Source of the DNA: Choanephora cucurbitarum
Taxonomy: Eukaryota; Mucoromycota; Mucoromycetes; Mucorales; Choanephoraceae
Assembly (NCBI GenBank): GCA_025331435.1
Contig: JAIWNI010000040.1
Location: forward strand, 185,195-249,194
Reading direction: 5' to 3'
DNA: 64,000 nt
Part shown: in pieces, positions 33,209-44,946 of the stretch
How positions within the stretch are numbered: position 1 is the stretch's first letter
Layout of the letters: each line of letters starts with the position of its first letter
Program-made: the position numbers and the translations under genes
The notes under the pieces: generated by a model
What the model saw: the letters and a program-made list of their open reading frames with translations, nothing else
Database searches by the model: none
What the model was told of the DNA's origin: nothing

Positions 33209-36200
33209 ATGAACAAGAACCAAAACATTTTTTCTGACGACGACGATTTCAAGGAGCCTCTTCCTGTAGCTTATCAAAGCAAGTTCGCAATGAGAACCAA
33301 CAACCAACTCAAAACCGCTCAACCGGACAACGACTATACATTTGTTGAGGGTGCAGTTCGTTTGCCTGTCACTGCAGACATGAATTTCAAAATCTTGATT
33401 CGCTTACTGATATCATTTTTGATTGGGCTCGTAAAGAGCATATGATTCTTATCAGATCGAAATTCGAAGCTAACAAAAAATTGTATCTTACCTGTAAATT
33501 CAGCGATCGTTTCTTACAACAAGAGCCTAAAGATGATGCAAAAAGACAAGGTCAAACTTGGAAAACAGAATGCAAGTTTATCATAAGAATAAGCTTCAAG
33601 TCTGAAGGAAACTATTGGTCCGTATTAAAGCCATCTAATGCTGATGACCATAGACACGACCATCCTTGTACTAAAAAGTTCAACCGAGTTGTACCTCAAG
33701 GCAAAGTAAATCTTTTGGAGTGCAAGGACATCAAGAAAATGATTGAAATGGTCCACAAGAACACCAGTAGTCCTGAAATCAGAAAGATTATTGGAACTTT
33801 CGAAGGTGTTCCCATTTTGGAATGCCAAGATGTTGCAAATTTTGCAAAGGAAATTAAGGAATCTGCAACTCCTAATTCGAAGATTGAAGGTGCCAAAGTT
33901 TTGATCCATAGAATGGAGAGCTCTGGATACAATGTCAAGTACAAGGTCTTTCAATCAAAGGATAGCTTCTCGATGAACCTGAAAAACGTCTTTTTCTCGC
34001 ATGAATCAATGATTCAAAGTGCCAGAAAGATGGGGCAAGTTTTTGTCATCGATGCCACCTACAAGACCAATGACCGAAACATGCCATTGATCTGTGTGTA
34101 TGCTGTGCACAACCTTGGCGCAGATGTGTTGAGAACATTTCCTGTTGCTTTTGCCTTTGTTTGTGATGAACAGCAAGTAACTTATACTTGCTTCTTGGAG
34201 ACATTAAAGAATGCTTTGGGCAATACTCATCTTGAACAGCCTGTTTTTGTAACAGATAAGTGCTTGGCATTGATGGAAGCATTGGAAACTGTGTTTCCAG
34301 AATCTGACAAAATGCTTTGCATCTGGCACATGATGGGTAACAACAGAAAAGAGTTGAGCAAGAATGGACGCTTTTTCGAGAAGGAGATCAAAGAAGAAGC
34401 CATTAAGCTGGTAGAAAAGATGATCCATGCCAAAGATCAGAACCATTTCGATAACTTGGTCATGAAATACATTTCTTTGACCCATGATTCGGAAAATGTA
34501 TCGGATTTTCACCCTGACGCAGACATGCCAGAGTGCAACAAAGCCTTGAGCTACTTGGAGAAAAACTGGCTCTCGATGAAGCAAAAATGGGCATTCCACT
34601 TAACCAAAAAGCTCGCTCATTTTAACTGCTTAAGCACTCAAAGAGCAGAGAGCGGACATCGCGCATTGAAAGTTGGTCTTTCCAGACGACTTGATCTGAT
34701 TTCTGCCTTCGAGAACATCGACGCATATTGTTCTTCGTTGAAGCAAAAGCTTGCTCTTTTAGAGCAAAAAGAAACACAGAAGCAGGATCTGCTTATGCGT
34801 CGGAACAACAGGCTGAATAGGGTCAGAGGCAAATTTTCTCGTGCTGCACTGATTGCTGCACATTCAGCTTGTATCGCAGTTGAATTAGGTGAGGCGGCTC
34901 GTGAAAATGGAGATGAAGATGATGATTGCTCTTGCAGTGCAAAGCAAAATTTTCTTCTTCCATGCGTTCACACTGTTCTTTCCTTGAAAGGCAGCCCTTT
35001 TGACCTGCAAGACTTCCACCATCGCTGGCACCTAGAGGATGTTGAAGATGTGATGACTTGCTCGGTTCCCTCTGTTGACCTTGTTGGCAGTAATGAATGG
35101 CAGCAATTCATTTTGAAATTGGAGTCAAGATTTCGTAGTTACGACAACTCTCCCGAGAATAGCAACTCTTTCTTGACTTACATGCAGAAAGCCATGAATG
35201 AATACGATTCAAAGCTCAAAGAATCTAACACTCTTGTGACTGAGAGTGAAGAAAACATTGTTTTGCCTTCATCTCAAGAAGTCAAAAAAATTGGTCGTCC
35301 TGCCAAGGAGCCATGTTATAGCCCTTGGCTAAGATACAAGAGCAAAATAAAAACAAGATCTGAGCAAATACAATCGAAGATCACAACAGGAAAGGTAGTA
35401 ATATGTATTTGTTTCGAAAGAACAGTTCTATTGACAAAGTTCTCTCGCTGCAGTATTTGCATGATTTTGAGAAGAAAGACGACAATGACGAAGAAGCAGA
35501 AAGGAAAGAAGTAGTAGAAAAGAAAGAAGAAAAGATAGGGAAAGTCAAAGAAGAAAGGGTAGCAAACAGACCGTTGAAGTTCTCTGAAAATGGTAAGAAG
35601 TTTTTCTCTTTCATCACTGTAAATAAACTTGAATTAGTAAAAGACATAGTTTTGCAAGAAGATAGTAGCTCCAAGAAAAGAAAGAGAGCTACTGCAGATA
35701 CTTTTCTGAGCATTTTCGAAGATCTCAAAGAAAAAAGCAGAGAAAAAAAAGCTATGATTAAACAAGAGAAAGGTGAACGTTGATATGTCCATCAGACGCA
35801 TGTTTAACTTTCTAATCAACACAAACAAATTATATAGATCATCGCTTTGCCAGTTAAATTTCTGTCGAAATCCCCGCTAACGCTTTTACAGATATTGTGG
35901 ATGTCAAGCCTGACGGTTTTTGTGGTTTTCGTGCATTGGCAGCTCAGATCTTTGATGATGAAAATGAATTTTTGGAAGTCAAGTATGCTATGCGCGATCA
36001 ACTGCTTTCAAATTACGATACATACCTTAAGGCCTTTGGGCAGATGTATGATTTGGAGGCATGTAAAAGAATTATTTGCTTCGGCATCGAAGAGAAAGTT
36101 GGAAGCAAGAAGACAGCCATGAATGCAAACACATTTGTAGAAAATCGCTTTTGGTTCTTGGTCCCCGAATGTGCACAGATTGCCGCATGTACTTTCGGTG

Positions 36201-36484
36201 TTTCTGTAGCTGTTTACGACAGCGACAATGGTAATCTGACATTTCTTCCTGTGTTGAACAGATTCAACTCTGCTAACTTCAAATCAGGACCAAAACCTTT
36301 GCCCTTGATGATGCACTTCGTGAACAAAAATCACTGGATTACCTTGAAAACAAAGCGGTCCATCAAAATGACTTGGCCAACAGTAAATCTTTTACATTCG
36401 CAAACCATGGCCAACATTAATAAGAAAGACAATGTTAAATCCTTTTGGAATCAACATTTAACATTCAAAAAAATTAACAATTAA
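33209..36484 (+). CDS. MULE (Mutator-like) transposase fused to an OTU-type cysteine protease domain, one frameshift
   Basis: Exons 33209..35394, 35454..35772 and 35892..36484 give about 1030 aa. One base appears lost in an A-run (33389-33392): the start frame MNKNQNIFSDDDDFKEPLPV passes there into NLDSLTDIIFDWARKEHM, after which the frame is open. The transposase core has all three catalytic acids: VIDATYKTN, FVTDKCLALMEAL followed by CIWHMMGNN, and STQRAESGHRALK. A SWIM finger follows (CSCSAK...CVHTVL). After a charged linker, an intron in phase 1 joins GEK to DIVDVKPDGFCGFRALA, an OTU motif with the nucleophile Cys (codon 35921) and a His in NKNHWITL (codon 36332). OTU proteases cleave ubiquitin-type conjugates. 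The single lesion means the copy is young or nearly intact. Confidence 0.85.
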
Positions 36485-36830
36485 AAACATATTTTTGTAT
36501 CAATCTACTTATCATAAAATGTTCAAAAAGACATAGATTTAGCTGAAAACTTTATGAACGGAACAAAGGCAGTATAACTACTTCCAAAAAATACATGCTC
36601 TTCTTCAATTTTTTGATTGGATTTGGTATGAAAAAATATCAATGTTTACAAAAGCAAGCAAAAAACAGAGATTGAGTTAAGAACTTAGAAAAAGAAAAGC
36701 CCAAAAAGTTGAGAAAACACGTATAGTGAAAAAACAAAAAATAAGAAAAGCACATGGGGAGAGAACACTTATCTAAGAACTTAGAAAAAAAAATGCAAAA
36801 AAAGCCGAAAGCCTATCTAGACGACCTGAT
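36485..36830. other. A-rich spacer after the MULE-OTU gene
   Basis: Strongly A-rich. The string TAAGAACTTAGAAAAA occurs twice (about 36678 and 36774). It probably contains the MULE right end and the junction with the DIRS-type relic, but no boundary can be fixed. Confidence 0.4.
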
Positions 36831-39126
36831 TTGCATCGCTTCAACGAGAACTCAGGCACTTCAGTACACAAACTTAATTCTCAACAAATTAAAATTATTG
36901 AGGTAGATCGTCAACGAGGAGAAGTCAGCTCTGATCCCGACGCAATACCTGAACCATCTCGGGTTTCAGCTGGACTCTACAACAATACAGACAAAGGTTC
37001 CCAAAGAGAAGGTCAGGGATCCGAAGAAGTCACTTCGACAGGTACTGAACCATCCTTCACAAACGCCAAACTAATCCACAGCCTCACGATGCGCATTCAA
37101 GCGACTACCTTCGCTCTTCTTCCTGCTCGTATGTACACTCGCCATCTACTTTTCCACAAGAACCTAACAGTTCAACAGTACAAGGATTGGGATACACCAT
37201 AGCTGCTACCGTCCAACTGCCTGGAGGAGATCAAGCCTTAACTGACTCATCTGAGGCAATGGAACGGCCGATCATTTCTGCCTCAAACACCGACGGATAC
37301 TCTATACGTGGATGCCAGGGACACCGACTGGGGTTGTAGCCTGAATCAACGGCAGAGAACGCACGGTTACTGGTCTCAAACAAAATCCCAACAATTCATC
37401 AATTGGAGGGAATTGATGGCGGCTTTTTGGCTAAACGAACCTTCAAGATTCAGGACAGCAACTTACTCATTCGCACAGACAACACCACATCGATGAGCTA
37501 TATCAACAAACAAGGCGGTACTCGATCGCTTCCTTTGATGCAGCTAGCTATCGATCATTGAAAATATTGCCTCAAGCATCGGATACATCTGGTAGCAACC
37601 CACATCCGGGGCATCGACAATGTGATAGCAGATCAAGAATCCCGTCGCCTATTTTACACACATCAATGGCAGATACGTCCAGCTGCTTTCCACAACGTTC
37701 AACAAATATTGGGTCAACGCGACGTCGATCTGTTTGCGGACCGTAGGACCACCTTGCTTGCAAAGTACGTGTCTTGGAAACCAAATCCGGACGCTCTTAC
37801 GCACGACACGTTCAGCATTCCTTGGCACACTTTCCACAACCCTTGGATCAACCCACCTTGGAACTTGATCACCCGTTGCCTACGGAAGATCATAATGAAG
37901 AAACTACCTCAAGCGACGCTAGTTGTTCCCCATTGGTCCTCTCACCTGTTATTCCCTCTGCTACAGAAATTGGCCATTCAACAGCTCATCCTACTGAGCA
38001 GCCGGCAGATAGAGGTGGCTCACCCCCAGGCCATTCATCCGCTGAAACACAAGACTTGGAAGCTCTCCGTATGAAAGCTCTCAACAGCAAATTTGGACCG
38101 TCAGCAGATCTCTCAATAGCCTCTAGGAAGTTTCTGGCTTCCACCTTGGTGAATGAATCGCCCATCAATCGTAGCTACAAGACCGCTCAAATTGCCTTTC
38201 TCAAATGGACAATAGCCCAACAGGCGGATGTCAATGCCTTTTCGGACGCTGATTTGGCCAACTTTTTGATGCATATTTACCACTCCCGAAAGTACCAGAT
38301 CAATACGGCTCTCAGCTATTTCTCGTTTCCACCGACAGCCATCCTCTCTAGCAAACTCCACCGTCCTTGCTACCTTCTTTTCAACTGTCGTAGCTGCCAC
38401 GTCTACAAGGCCCATCCATCGCCCTACCATTGATATCACACCTACTCTTACTTATCTCTCGGGAATAGTTTCTGATTCATCGTCCACCTTGAGTACCTTA
38501 CAACAAAAGTTGGCGTTTATTTTGGGATTGGTCGCATTTCTTCGTCCTTCTGACCTGGCTTGCATTTCTCTTTACTCGGTTTCATTTCCTGACAACTGTC
38601 TTTACTTTCTGGTGGTTGCTTCTAAAGAAAGATGGATCATTAAACCGTTCCTTGTCCATCCTCACTCCGACCATCACTTTGTCCGGTTGTTTGCTTCAAG
38701 GCTTTTTTGCACCATCCTTCAGCCCCTACCAGGCCTCCCGATACTCTGTTCGTATCTCAATATGATCCTTCCTCAACTGTTTTGGTATCTACTATCAGTA
38801 CTTGGCTTGGCCCTCTCGTGCGTAAGAGCACTCCTGAGAAACGGGTCTCTGTTCGCTCCCTTGGTTCTTCTCTGGCATTCCGTCATGGTATCTCCGTGAA
38901 TGATATAGTCACCTTAGGCAATTGGCGTTCCAGTAAAACCTTTCACAATTATTGTAGGCGCGAACATATGGCCCTCACTGACTTTACGGCTTCTGTCCTA
39001 TCCATGGTTCACATCCTCATCCAGGTTGCGGATATCGACGAGCTTGCCTCTTTAGACTCCGATGAGTTTTTTGATGCCTCTGGAGCAGCATTTGTAATTA
39101 TGTGTATGAAAGTATCTCTTGTCTAA
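36831..39126 (+). mobile_element. Decayed DIRS-type tyrosine-recombinase retrotransposon
   Basis: Fragments in several frames follow DIRS order. At 36960-37200 there is the end of the reverse transcriptase (LIHSLTMRIQATTFALLPAR). From about 37300 there is RNase H with VDARDTDWG, INWRELMAA and DNVIADQESRR. At 37690-38000 there is the connecting domain (DVDLFADRR, YVSWKPNPDAL, NPPWNLITRC, ATLVVPHWSS). From 38070 there is a tyrosine recombinase (GLVAFLRPSDLACI with the first Arg; SVRSLGSSLAFRHGISVNDI; GNWRSSKTFHNYCRRE with the Tyr). Stops and frameshifts at about 37440, 37560, 38430 and 38750 break it, and the conserved His of the HxxR motif reads Val. It is dead and lacks its 5' part. Confidence 0.8.
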
Positions 39127-39297
39127 TAAGTATTTTTGCAATTGCTATATTTTACTCCTAATTATCTTTTATCTACATACTCAGAATAACGCCACATGCT
39201 GAATTATTTTTGATGAATTTAATTCAAGACGCTGTAGCCCTTATAATTTGAACTTTTGTTACATTCGCTTACCATTTTTTCTTGACAAAGCTCTGAG

Positions 39298-39523
39298 CCT
39301 TCTGCCCGCGCCATGAGGTCCTGGTTGTATGTTTCTGGCAGTCAAGAGGGCCTAAAAGCCTTACTGATCCCTAGGAAGTTCGCTTATCTTTGTTTCACTG
39401 CTTTTTCTCATTTGTTTTTGCTTCTCATCAAAGTTGAACCTTCTGCCCGCGCCGTGAGGTCCTGGTTGTATGTTTCTGGCAGTCAAGAGGGCCTAAAAGC
39501 CTTAACGATCCCTAGGAAGTTCG
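39298..39523. repeat. Two direct copies of an 85-bp repeat (39298-39382, 39439-39523)
   Basis: Both copies start CCTTCTGCCCGCGCC and end CCTAGGAAGTTCG, differing at about three positions, with a 141-bp period. They lie just 3' of the recombinase, where DIRS/PAT-type elements carry split direct repeats, so they are probably the element's right terminal repeats. Confidence 0.8.
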
Positions 39524-39971
39524 TTCAATGGCGATATCTTTTATCAACAATCTCATGATTGAGCGATTATCACCATATGACAGTATTGCTATTAACACGT
39601 CCAGTACAGCTTCGACTGACAACGATTCTATTTCCTTACTTGTTAGACATGGATGCTGATATAAAGCGAATGATGACTACATTTAACATTTGCCTTATGC
39701 AGTAAACTTGGTTTTAAATGTCCACAAGTGCTAAATTGATTTGGCGTTAAAAACGATGTGCTTGTTAGCGATCTTTATGGTTTCTGTGGTCATTCCGAGC
39801 GCCAGATCATCAATTGCTTCAATAAGACACCCTTTTAGGCTCCGCCAGTTTCTTTCAATAAATTTGTATTGTTATACGCCAATTACGCTATGAAATTTTA
39901 CGTCAAGTCAATCTAGCACTTGTGGACATTTGTCTACAGCCTAAAGGACAAATTGTTTTCTCAACTTTGGT
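39524..39971. other. Right inner flank of the island
   Basis: Contains short coding-like remnants. On the plus strand from 39528 there is a 43-codon frame starting MAISFINNLMIERLSPYDS. On the minus strand near 39845-39710 there is a frame with FIERNWRSLKGCLIEAIDDL, whose NxWxSLKG string resembles WQSLKG in the island gene at 31.4 kb. These may be remains of the island's own cargo gene, cut apart by the nested insertions, but the match is short. Confidence 0.35.
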
Positions 39972-40038
39972 CAGTCATTTTTCAGATTTCGCCATTTATT
40001 TTTTCCAAAACGCCAATTTCAATAGGCTTGGCTGTATA
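39972..40038 (+). repeat. Right copy of the 67-bp inverted repeat
   Basis: Plus-strand sequence begins CAGTCATTTTTCAG and ends GGCTTGGCTGTATA. It is the exact inverse of the left copy but for one base. Confidence 0.9.
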
Positions 40039-41610
40039 TTTCCTTCCTGATGAAAGCTCTGACGTTAAGTCCTTATTACAGTATCATTGTATGAAGTTTG
40101 CTTGTCTATTGTACATCTGCGATTGTTCTCTGTCGTATACCACCACTGCTCGAAGTGTTGAGCTTTATGCTCTGCTATGTTCATTTGCATGCGCTGATTA
40201 GACTTGCATAGGTGAGTTCATCATATGGTATCCGCCTTAGTCTTGGACTTCACACTAGCACACGATGTAGTGAATACAAGATAGAAATAGTTCAATACAT
40301 ACACTGTAAAGAAACGAGTCCTTCGAAATTGGGCTTTTATCTACTCTTGAAAGCAGTCTATTTTTTGTGACATGAACAGTTGGGATAATTCCAAGCGGTA
40401 GCAAGAGAAAGCAAAAGAAAAATGGCGAAAATGAAGAAGCGAGGGAACATCAATGCACAAGCAAAACAAGAGGAATTAAGAGATGCGTATTGCTTAGTTT
40501 TTTCAAATGTTCATCTCAAACCAAGTAATATCCGTAGACAGCTTGTGCGGAAGAGCCAACTATCTTCTTCTGCCAAGAAAGTATTGAATTTCTCTTTTTT
40601 GGTTAGCAAGTTTTATGGAAAGAAGCCTTTTCTGTTCCGTTGAATTTTAATCTTGTTTACTTTTTCAATGACCATATCTTGGATCAAAATGAATTAACTT
40701 CAATTGTATGTAGTAGATTGACATGGTTTTGAAAGCACCAATGACAAAAGTGCGACGTCATGGTTTATGTTTGTATTTATCTAAAAGTTCATGAACCTGT
40801 AGATCCCATGTACAACTAAAATAATAGGCACTTGTTTAAAGCATGTCAATTGCAAACTTGGAAGAATCAAAATAGAGTAGCCTAATTGCTTTACAATTAG
40901 CAAGTTTCAATGTCATGATACTCAAAAATCCATGCTAAAGGAAATTAGTAGAAAATTACGAACATCGCAACAGCAGTTATAATGAAACAATGGACAACAT
41001 AGGTCTAACACACAAAATAAAAGAATAGAAGATTCAGTCCAATCTTGTCAAAATCAACAAAGTTTTTAAAATCCAACTCTGCCTGAATAGCACATTGACA
41101 AACAACTTGCTCTATCGCATTCTAAAGGAATCAAACAAAATTCCTTCTTTAGGGCTTGTTTGATCCCCTTTTTTAGCTCTTCCGTTCTGCTCTCGAAGAA
41201 GATTTGTTTTAAATAAGAAATTGTTCGTGTCACCTTTGAAAATTAATCACTGAGTCATTTATCGTTTATTGACAATTACCAGTTTTTGATTTTGAGGCCA
41301 ATGTGTGATTGAGTGTCCGTGCCCAACTTGTGGAATTAGCCTTTTGTTTAAGATCTCAGAGGAGAAATAAGCTAGTTAAGGCTATCTCTTTTCTTTTTTT
41401 GCTGATTACTTATAAAGCTCTCCAATCGTGTTAAGCAGATACACCATCAAATCTATGAAATCTGAAATATCTAAAATAGGTTTTTGGTATCTGAATTTGA
41501 AATGAAAGAGCTGCAATAGGCATTTGACTGTCCGCAAATTTTACAACCGCCATTTCATTATGGTTCATTTTACTTGCCTATCTTGCAGCAACTAAACATT
41601 TGTCTAGCTT
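40039..41610. other. Intergenic region right of the island
   Basis: AT-rich, 1.6 kb. A 73-codon frame at 40422-40643 starting MAKMKKRGNINAQAKQEELR is basic and coding-like at its start, but has no recognised domain and an unconvincing end. Promoter of the Sec7 gene lies at the right. Confidence 0.4.
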
Positions 41611-42502
41611 ATGGAGGATCAGCAGAACGAATCAAATCAATTTCAGCACGAGCAATCGAGCAATGAAGAAGTGGCTTCAAATAATCATCAATCAAATCCG
41701 CCAGAACCAAATAGCATTCAACATAAGCGGAAAAGTTCTATAAGCTCAGCCAGCAGCAACAGTACAACCCAGACCGCTCCTTCTTTTACACAACGTCTTA
41801 TTGAACGTGGTGTCGCTGTACCAAGTTCGTTTTCAAATTGGGATAAGATGCGTTCCCCAGACGAAGCTGCAGGTTCTCCTGGATCCTACGATTTCGATAA
41901 TTATTATGGCATGTCGCCTTTCATCACTCCTTCATTCTCGACAGCAGCACAGGCAAGCGAGGCACAAGACGGTACCTTTCATTCATTACGGCACCGCTAT
42001 GAGCGTGAAAAGACTACTTCTTCTGCCGGTAGTGCTCGTATCTTAAGTGAAGACGACGATGACCATGCCTTACAAAAAACCAATAGCAATACCAGTAGTC
42101 TGATCAGCTTCAATCGAAGTTCGGTTGACTCGGCACAGACAAGAAAATCAATTAAGCGACCCGAGGACAGCGACATTGAGCTGTCTGATGAAGACGATCA
42201 CAATCAGCCGCAACAACAAACTCAACAGCAGCCTCAACAACAGGATGGTCGACTATCTATCCTGTTGCCTCTGAACCAGAGAAGCTCACGCCGTTCTCGA
42301 TCTCCTTTATCTTTTCCACCTACTAATGCTATACCTGTTACCAACAATCAGAATAGACGAGCTGGCTTCTTCAATTCCAAAGCGGCTCAAGATTATCTTG
42401 CTATGCTGAAATCGCCTGATGATGCACCAAAACAACATTCTGTTGAAGTGGAACGATTAAAAAACATGTTAACTACACCACCAAAACAGCAACAGCAACA
42501 GC

Positions 42503-42539
<37 letters not shown>

Positions 42540-44946
42540 GCAACAACAACCATCAAAACCTTTACCTAATCCACCCCGCCATCATATACTTCATACCCCA
42601 GTGTTTCAAGTTGTAAACGCTAATACCGTTAAAGACCGTTACTTGTTTTTGTTTAATGACCTCTTGTTGATCTGCAAGCCAATCATGGATGAAAATATTA
42701 TTATCAGCAAATCTAGCCGAAGCAGTTTACTAGAAAAGAGCAGATATCGTTTCAGACCTAATGAACATTCTCTTTTCCAGGTAAAGAACATTGTCCAGCT
42801 AGGCAAGTTAACACTCTACATGACAAAAGAAGATACTTTGCAGAAACATCAGTCAGTCATCGAAATGGGTCCTGATGGTAGACCCCTATTGCCTCCTGCA
42901 AGAAAAATTCATCCCCTTCTAGCCTCTGCCTTGCGAAAGTTTGAGACGGATCCTAACTTGGGCATTCAATACCTAATTGATAAAGGCGTCTTGACCAATG
43001 ATCCTTTAAGCATAGCTAATTTCCTGTTCAAGACACCTGATCTCAATCGCCGCCAATTGGGTTATTACCTATCCGACTCAAAGAATAGCGACGTATATGA
43101 TGCCTTCCTTGAATGCTTTCGCATGGTTGGTCTTCGTATGGATGAAGCATTACGTATCTTGTTAACTACTTTTCGACTACCGAGCAATTGGGAGTCACTT
43201 GAATACCTAATCGAGAGATTTGCAAAGAAATGGCATGACGCAAACCAGAATGTTATCAAGTTCCATGAAGACATGGTAGTCAAAGTGGTTGTAGCCATGC
43301 TGTTCTTGAATGCTGAGTGCTGGTACGACGCCACATCAGATAAAGATGTCTTTTGGTATGCGCGTGAATTGAAGGAACGTCAAGATCGTCAGGCCAAAAG
43401 AAAGATGAGTGTGATTGATTATAGAAATATTCATCCACTACCGCCCATCAGAAGACCTTCTACATCTGTCAGTACTCTCAATATGAGCACCTCTAATGGT
43501 GGTAGCGGAGGAAATGCAGATGGTTATCCTAATTCATCACAGCATAGACAGAGTGTAGCTATTGAGCCGCTACATTACATTATGTCTCTAAGAGCAAACG
43601 GTACAAAGCAGCCTACTTTAGAAGAATTTTTGGAGCGTTGGAATTACTATGATCAGTACCATCTTGTGCCAAGAGAGTTCATGGAAGAGATGTACAAATC
43701 GATCAAGGAAGAAAGACTGGAAACAGGATGGGATAATAAGTCCAATGAATGGAACGAGACTTCTGAGCCTAGTTTTGAAGAGGATGATCAGATTGTTTCA
43801 CCTTCTTCTACTTCGTCTTCACAACAACATCCTCCGCAAGCTGTCGTCATCACTGTCATACCCCATCGTCTACCTACACGACTTACAAAAGGCCATCCTT
43901 CAGATCCGATCACTATCTCTATTCCCGCACCTGATAAGGGCTTACAGATCAAATTGAGAGGTCAAGATCTCATTTTTGAGCCCAACGTACTTGACTTTTC
44001 AGAATCTTGCATCCAGAGCTTTACTGTCACAGGCAACACACTGGGTCGAACATCACTAATGTTCATAAAGACGGGCGATAATGCAGGAAACTATGTCAGC
44101 CCTTCACTACCCAGAACAAAGACAGTCATTGTAGAAAGATCGTTTATGCGCTATACTTTCCAAATTGGATTTAAGCACATAGACTCAAGTAACCAAGAAA
44201 AGGAGTTTGACAGAAAAAACATGTTGGTGGAAGAAGAAAAAGGATTCCGAAAGAAAGAAGAAGGCACCAGTATTGAGTCTGTAAGCAAGTCAAGATCAGC
44301 TACCAGAAGAGGTCGAGAGCTCAAGGATCTGGATGATGAAGACGAAGAAGAATTGCCAGAGGGTAGAAAGAGTATCGTCAACAGAAAATACACATTCAGT
44401 GTAGAGACAGAAGAGGAAAGGGTTCAATGGATTGATGCACTTAAGCGGTTAAGTGGTCGAGTGAATAACCATACAAATGAGGATGTAATACAACATATGC
44501 GCCAACAAAGCCCAGAGGCTCGAGTTGCTTTACAAGTACTTAAAGAGGTCTTGTTAGCAGATGATGTCAAGAAGGGCACTACCATTAATCGCAACTCAAC
44601 TACCGAAGGCAACACTAATTCTTCTGCTGCCAGCGCAAATGTAACATCACCAACCACATCAAAATCAATTGTCACACCTACAGCTACTACATCAGTAGCG
44701 CTGAATGAGATTACAACTAATACACTAAGTCAGATTGAAGATAGACATGGGAAGACTATGCGACTCTTATTGCCCAAAAAGAAGAAATCAGATGAGGATC
44801 GAAACTCCCTTATTGGTACTAGTACTTCAACTACAGCCAATGTTGTCACTAAAAGAGGACATGAGATTATTAAATTGACTGTTCAAAACTCTATGGTGCC
44901 TCTTGTCTTGGGCTTTTTAAAGAGTCAAATCCCATCTAATCAATAA
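41611..44946 (+). CDS. Sec7-domain/PH protein (ARF-GEF family) with substituted catalytic site
   Basis: Single exon, 1111 aa. The N-terminal part is Ser/Asn/Gln-rich and disordered, with a 21-Gln run at residues 293-313. A PH-like segment (DRYLFLFNDLLLICKPI, about 340) is followed by a Sec7 domain from about residue 443 (SIANFLFKTPDLNRRQLGYY; RMDEALRILLTTFRLP). The Sec7 domain is split by a disordered insert at about 595-650 and completed by FLERWNYYDQYHLV at about 670. The C-terminus has a second, interrupted PH domain ending KYTFSVETEEERVQWIDALK (about 926-945). Known Sec7 exchange factors have FRLPGE. Here it reads FRLPSN, so the catalytic Glu is Asn526. The second motif LNTDLHN reads LNAECWY. 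It is probably a membrane-associated ARF regulator without normal exchange activity. Confidence 0.85.
42487..42549 (+). repeat. Polyglutamine CAG/CAA tract in the Sec7 gene
   Basis: 21 consecutive Gln codons, CAG mixed with CAA, so likely to vary in length between strains. Confidence 0.95.

Larger units (their letters stand above)
29125..40038. mobile_element. 10.9-kb accessory island bounded by 67-bp inverted repeats
   Basis: The 67-bp sequences at 29125-29191 and 39972-40038 are inverted copies with one mismatch. Read inward, each starts TATACAGCCAAGCC. The enclosed 10.9 kb carries only mobile or unknown genes: a six-exon minus-strand gene, a nested Tc1/mariner element, a MULE-OTU element, a DIRS-type relic and direct repeats. 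Ordinary genes resume 170 bp to the left and about 1.6 kb to the right. The TA or TATA at both outer edges fits a TA-target transposon, either one large element with later nested insertions or two independent copies of a shorter repeat in opposite orientation. The sequence alone cannot decide. Confidence 0.6.

Noticed and set aside
29125..40038. Island as a single known giant transposon (Starship-type)
   Set aside because: No DUF3435-type captain recombinase is seen at an edge. The tyrosine recombinase present belongs to a broken DIRS-type retroelement.
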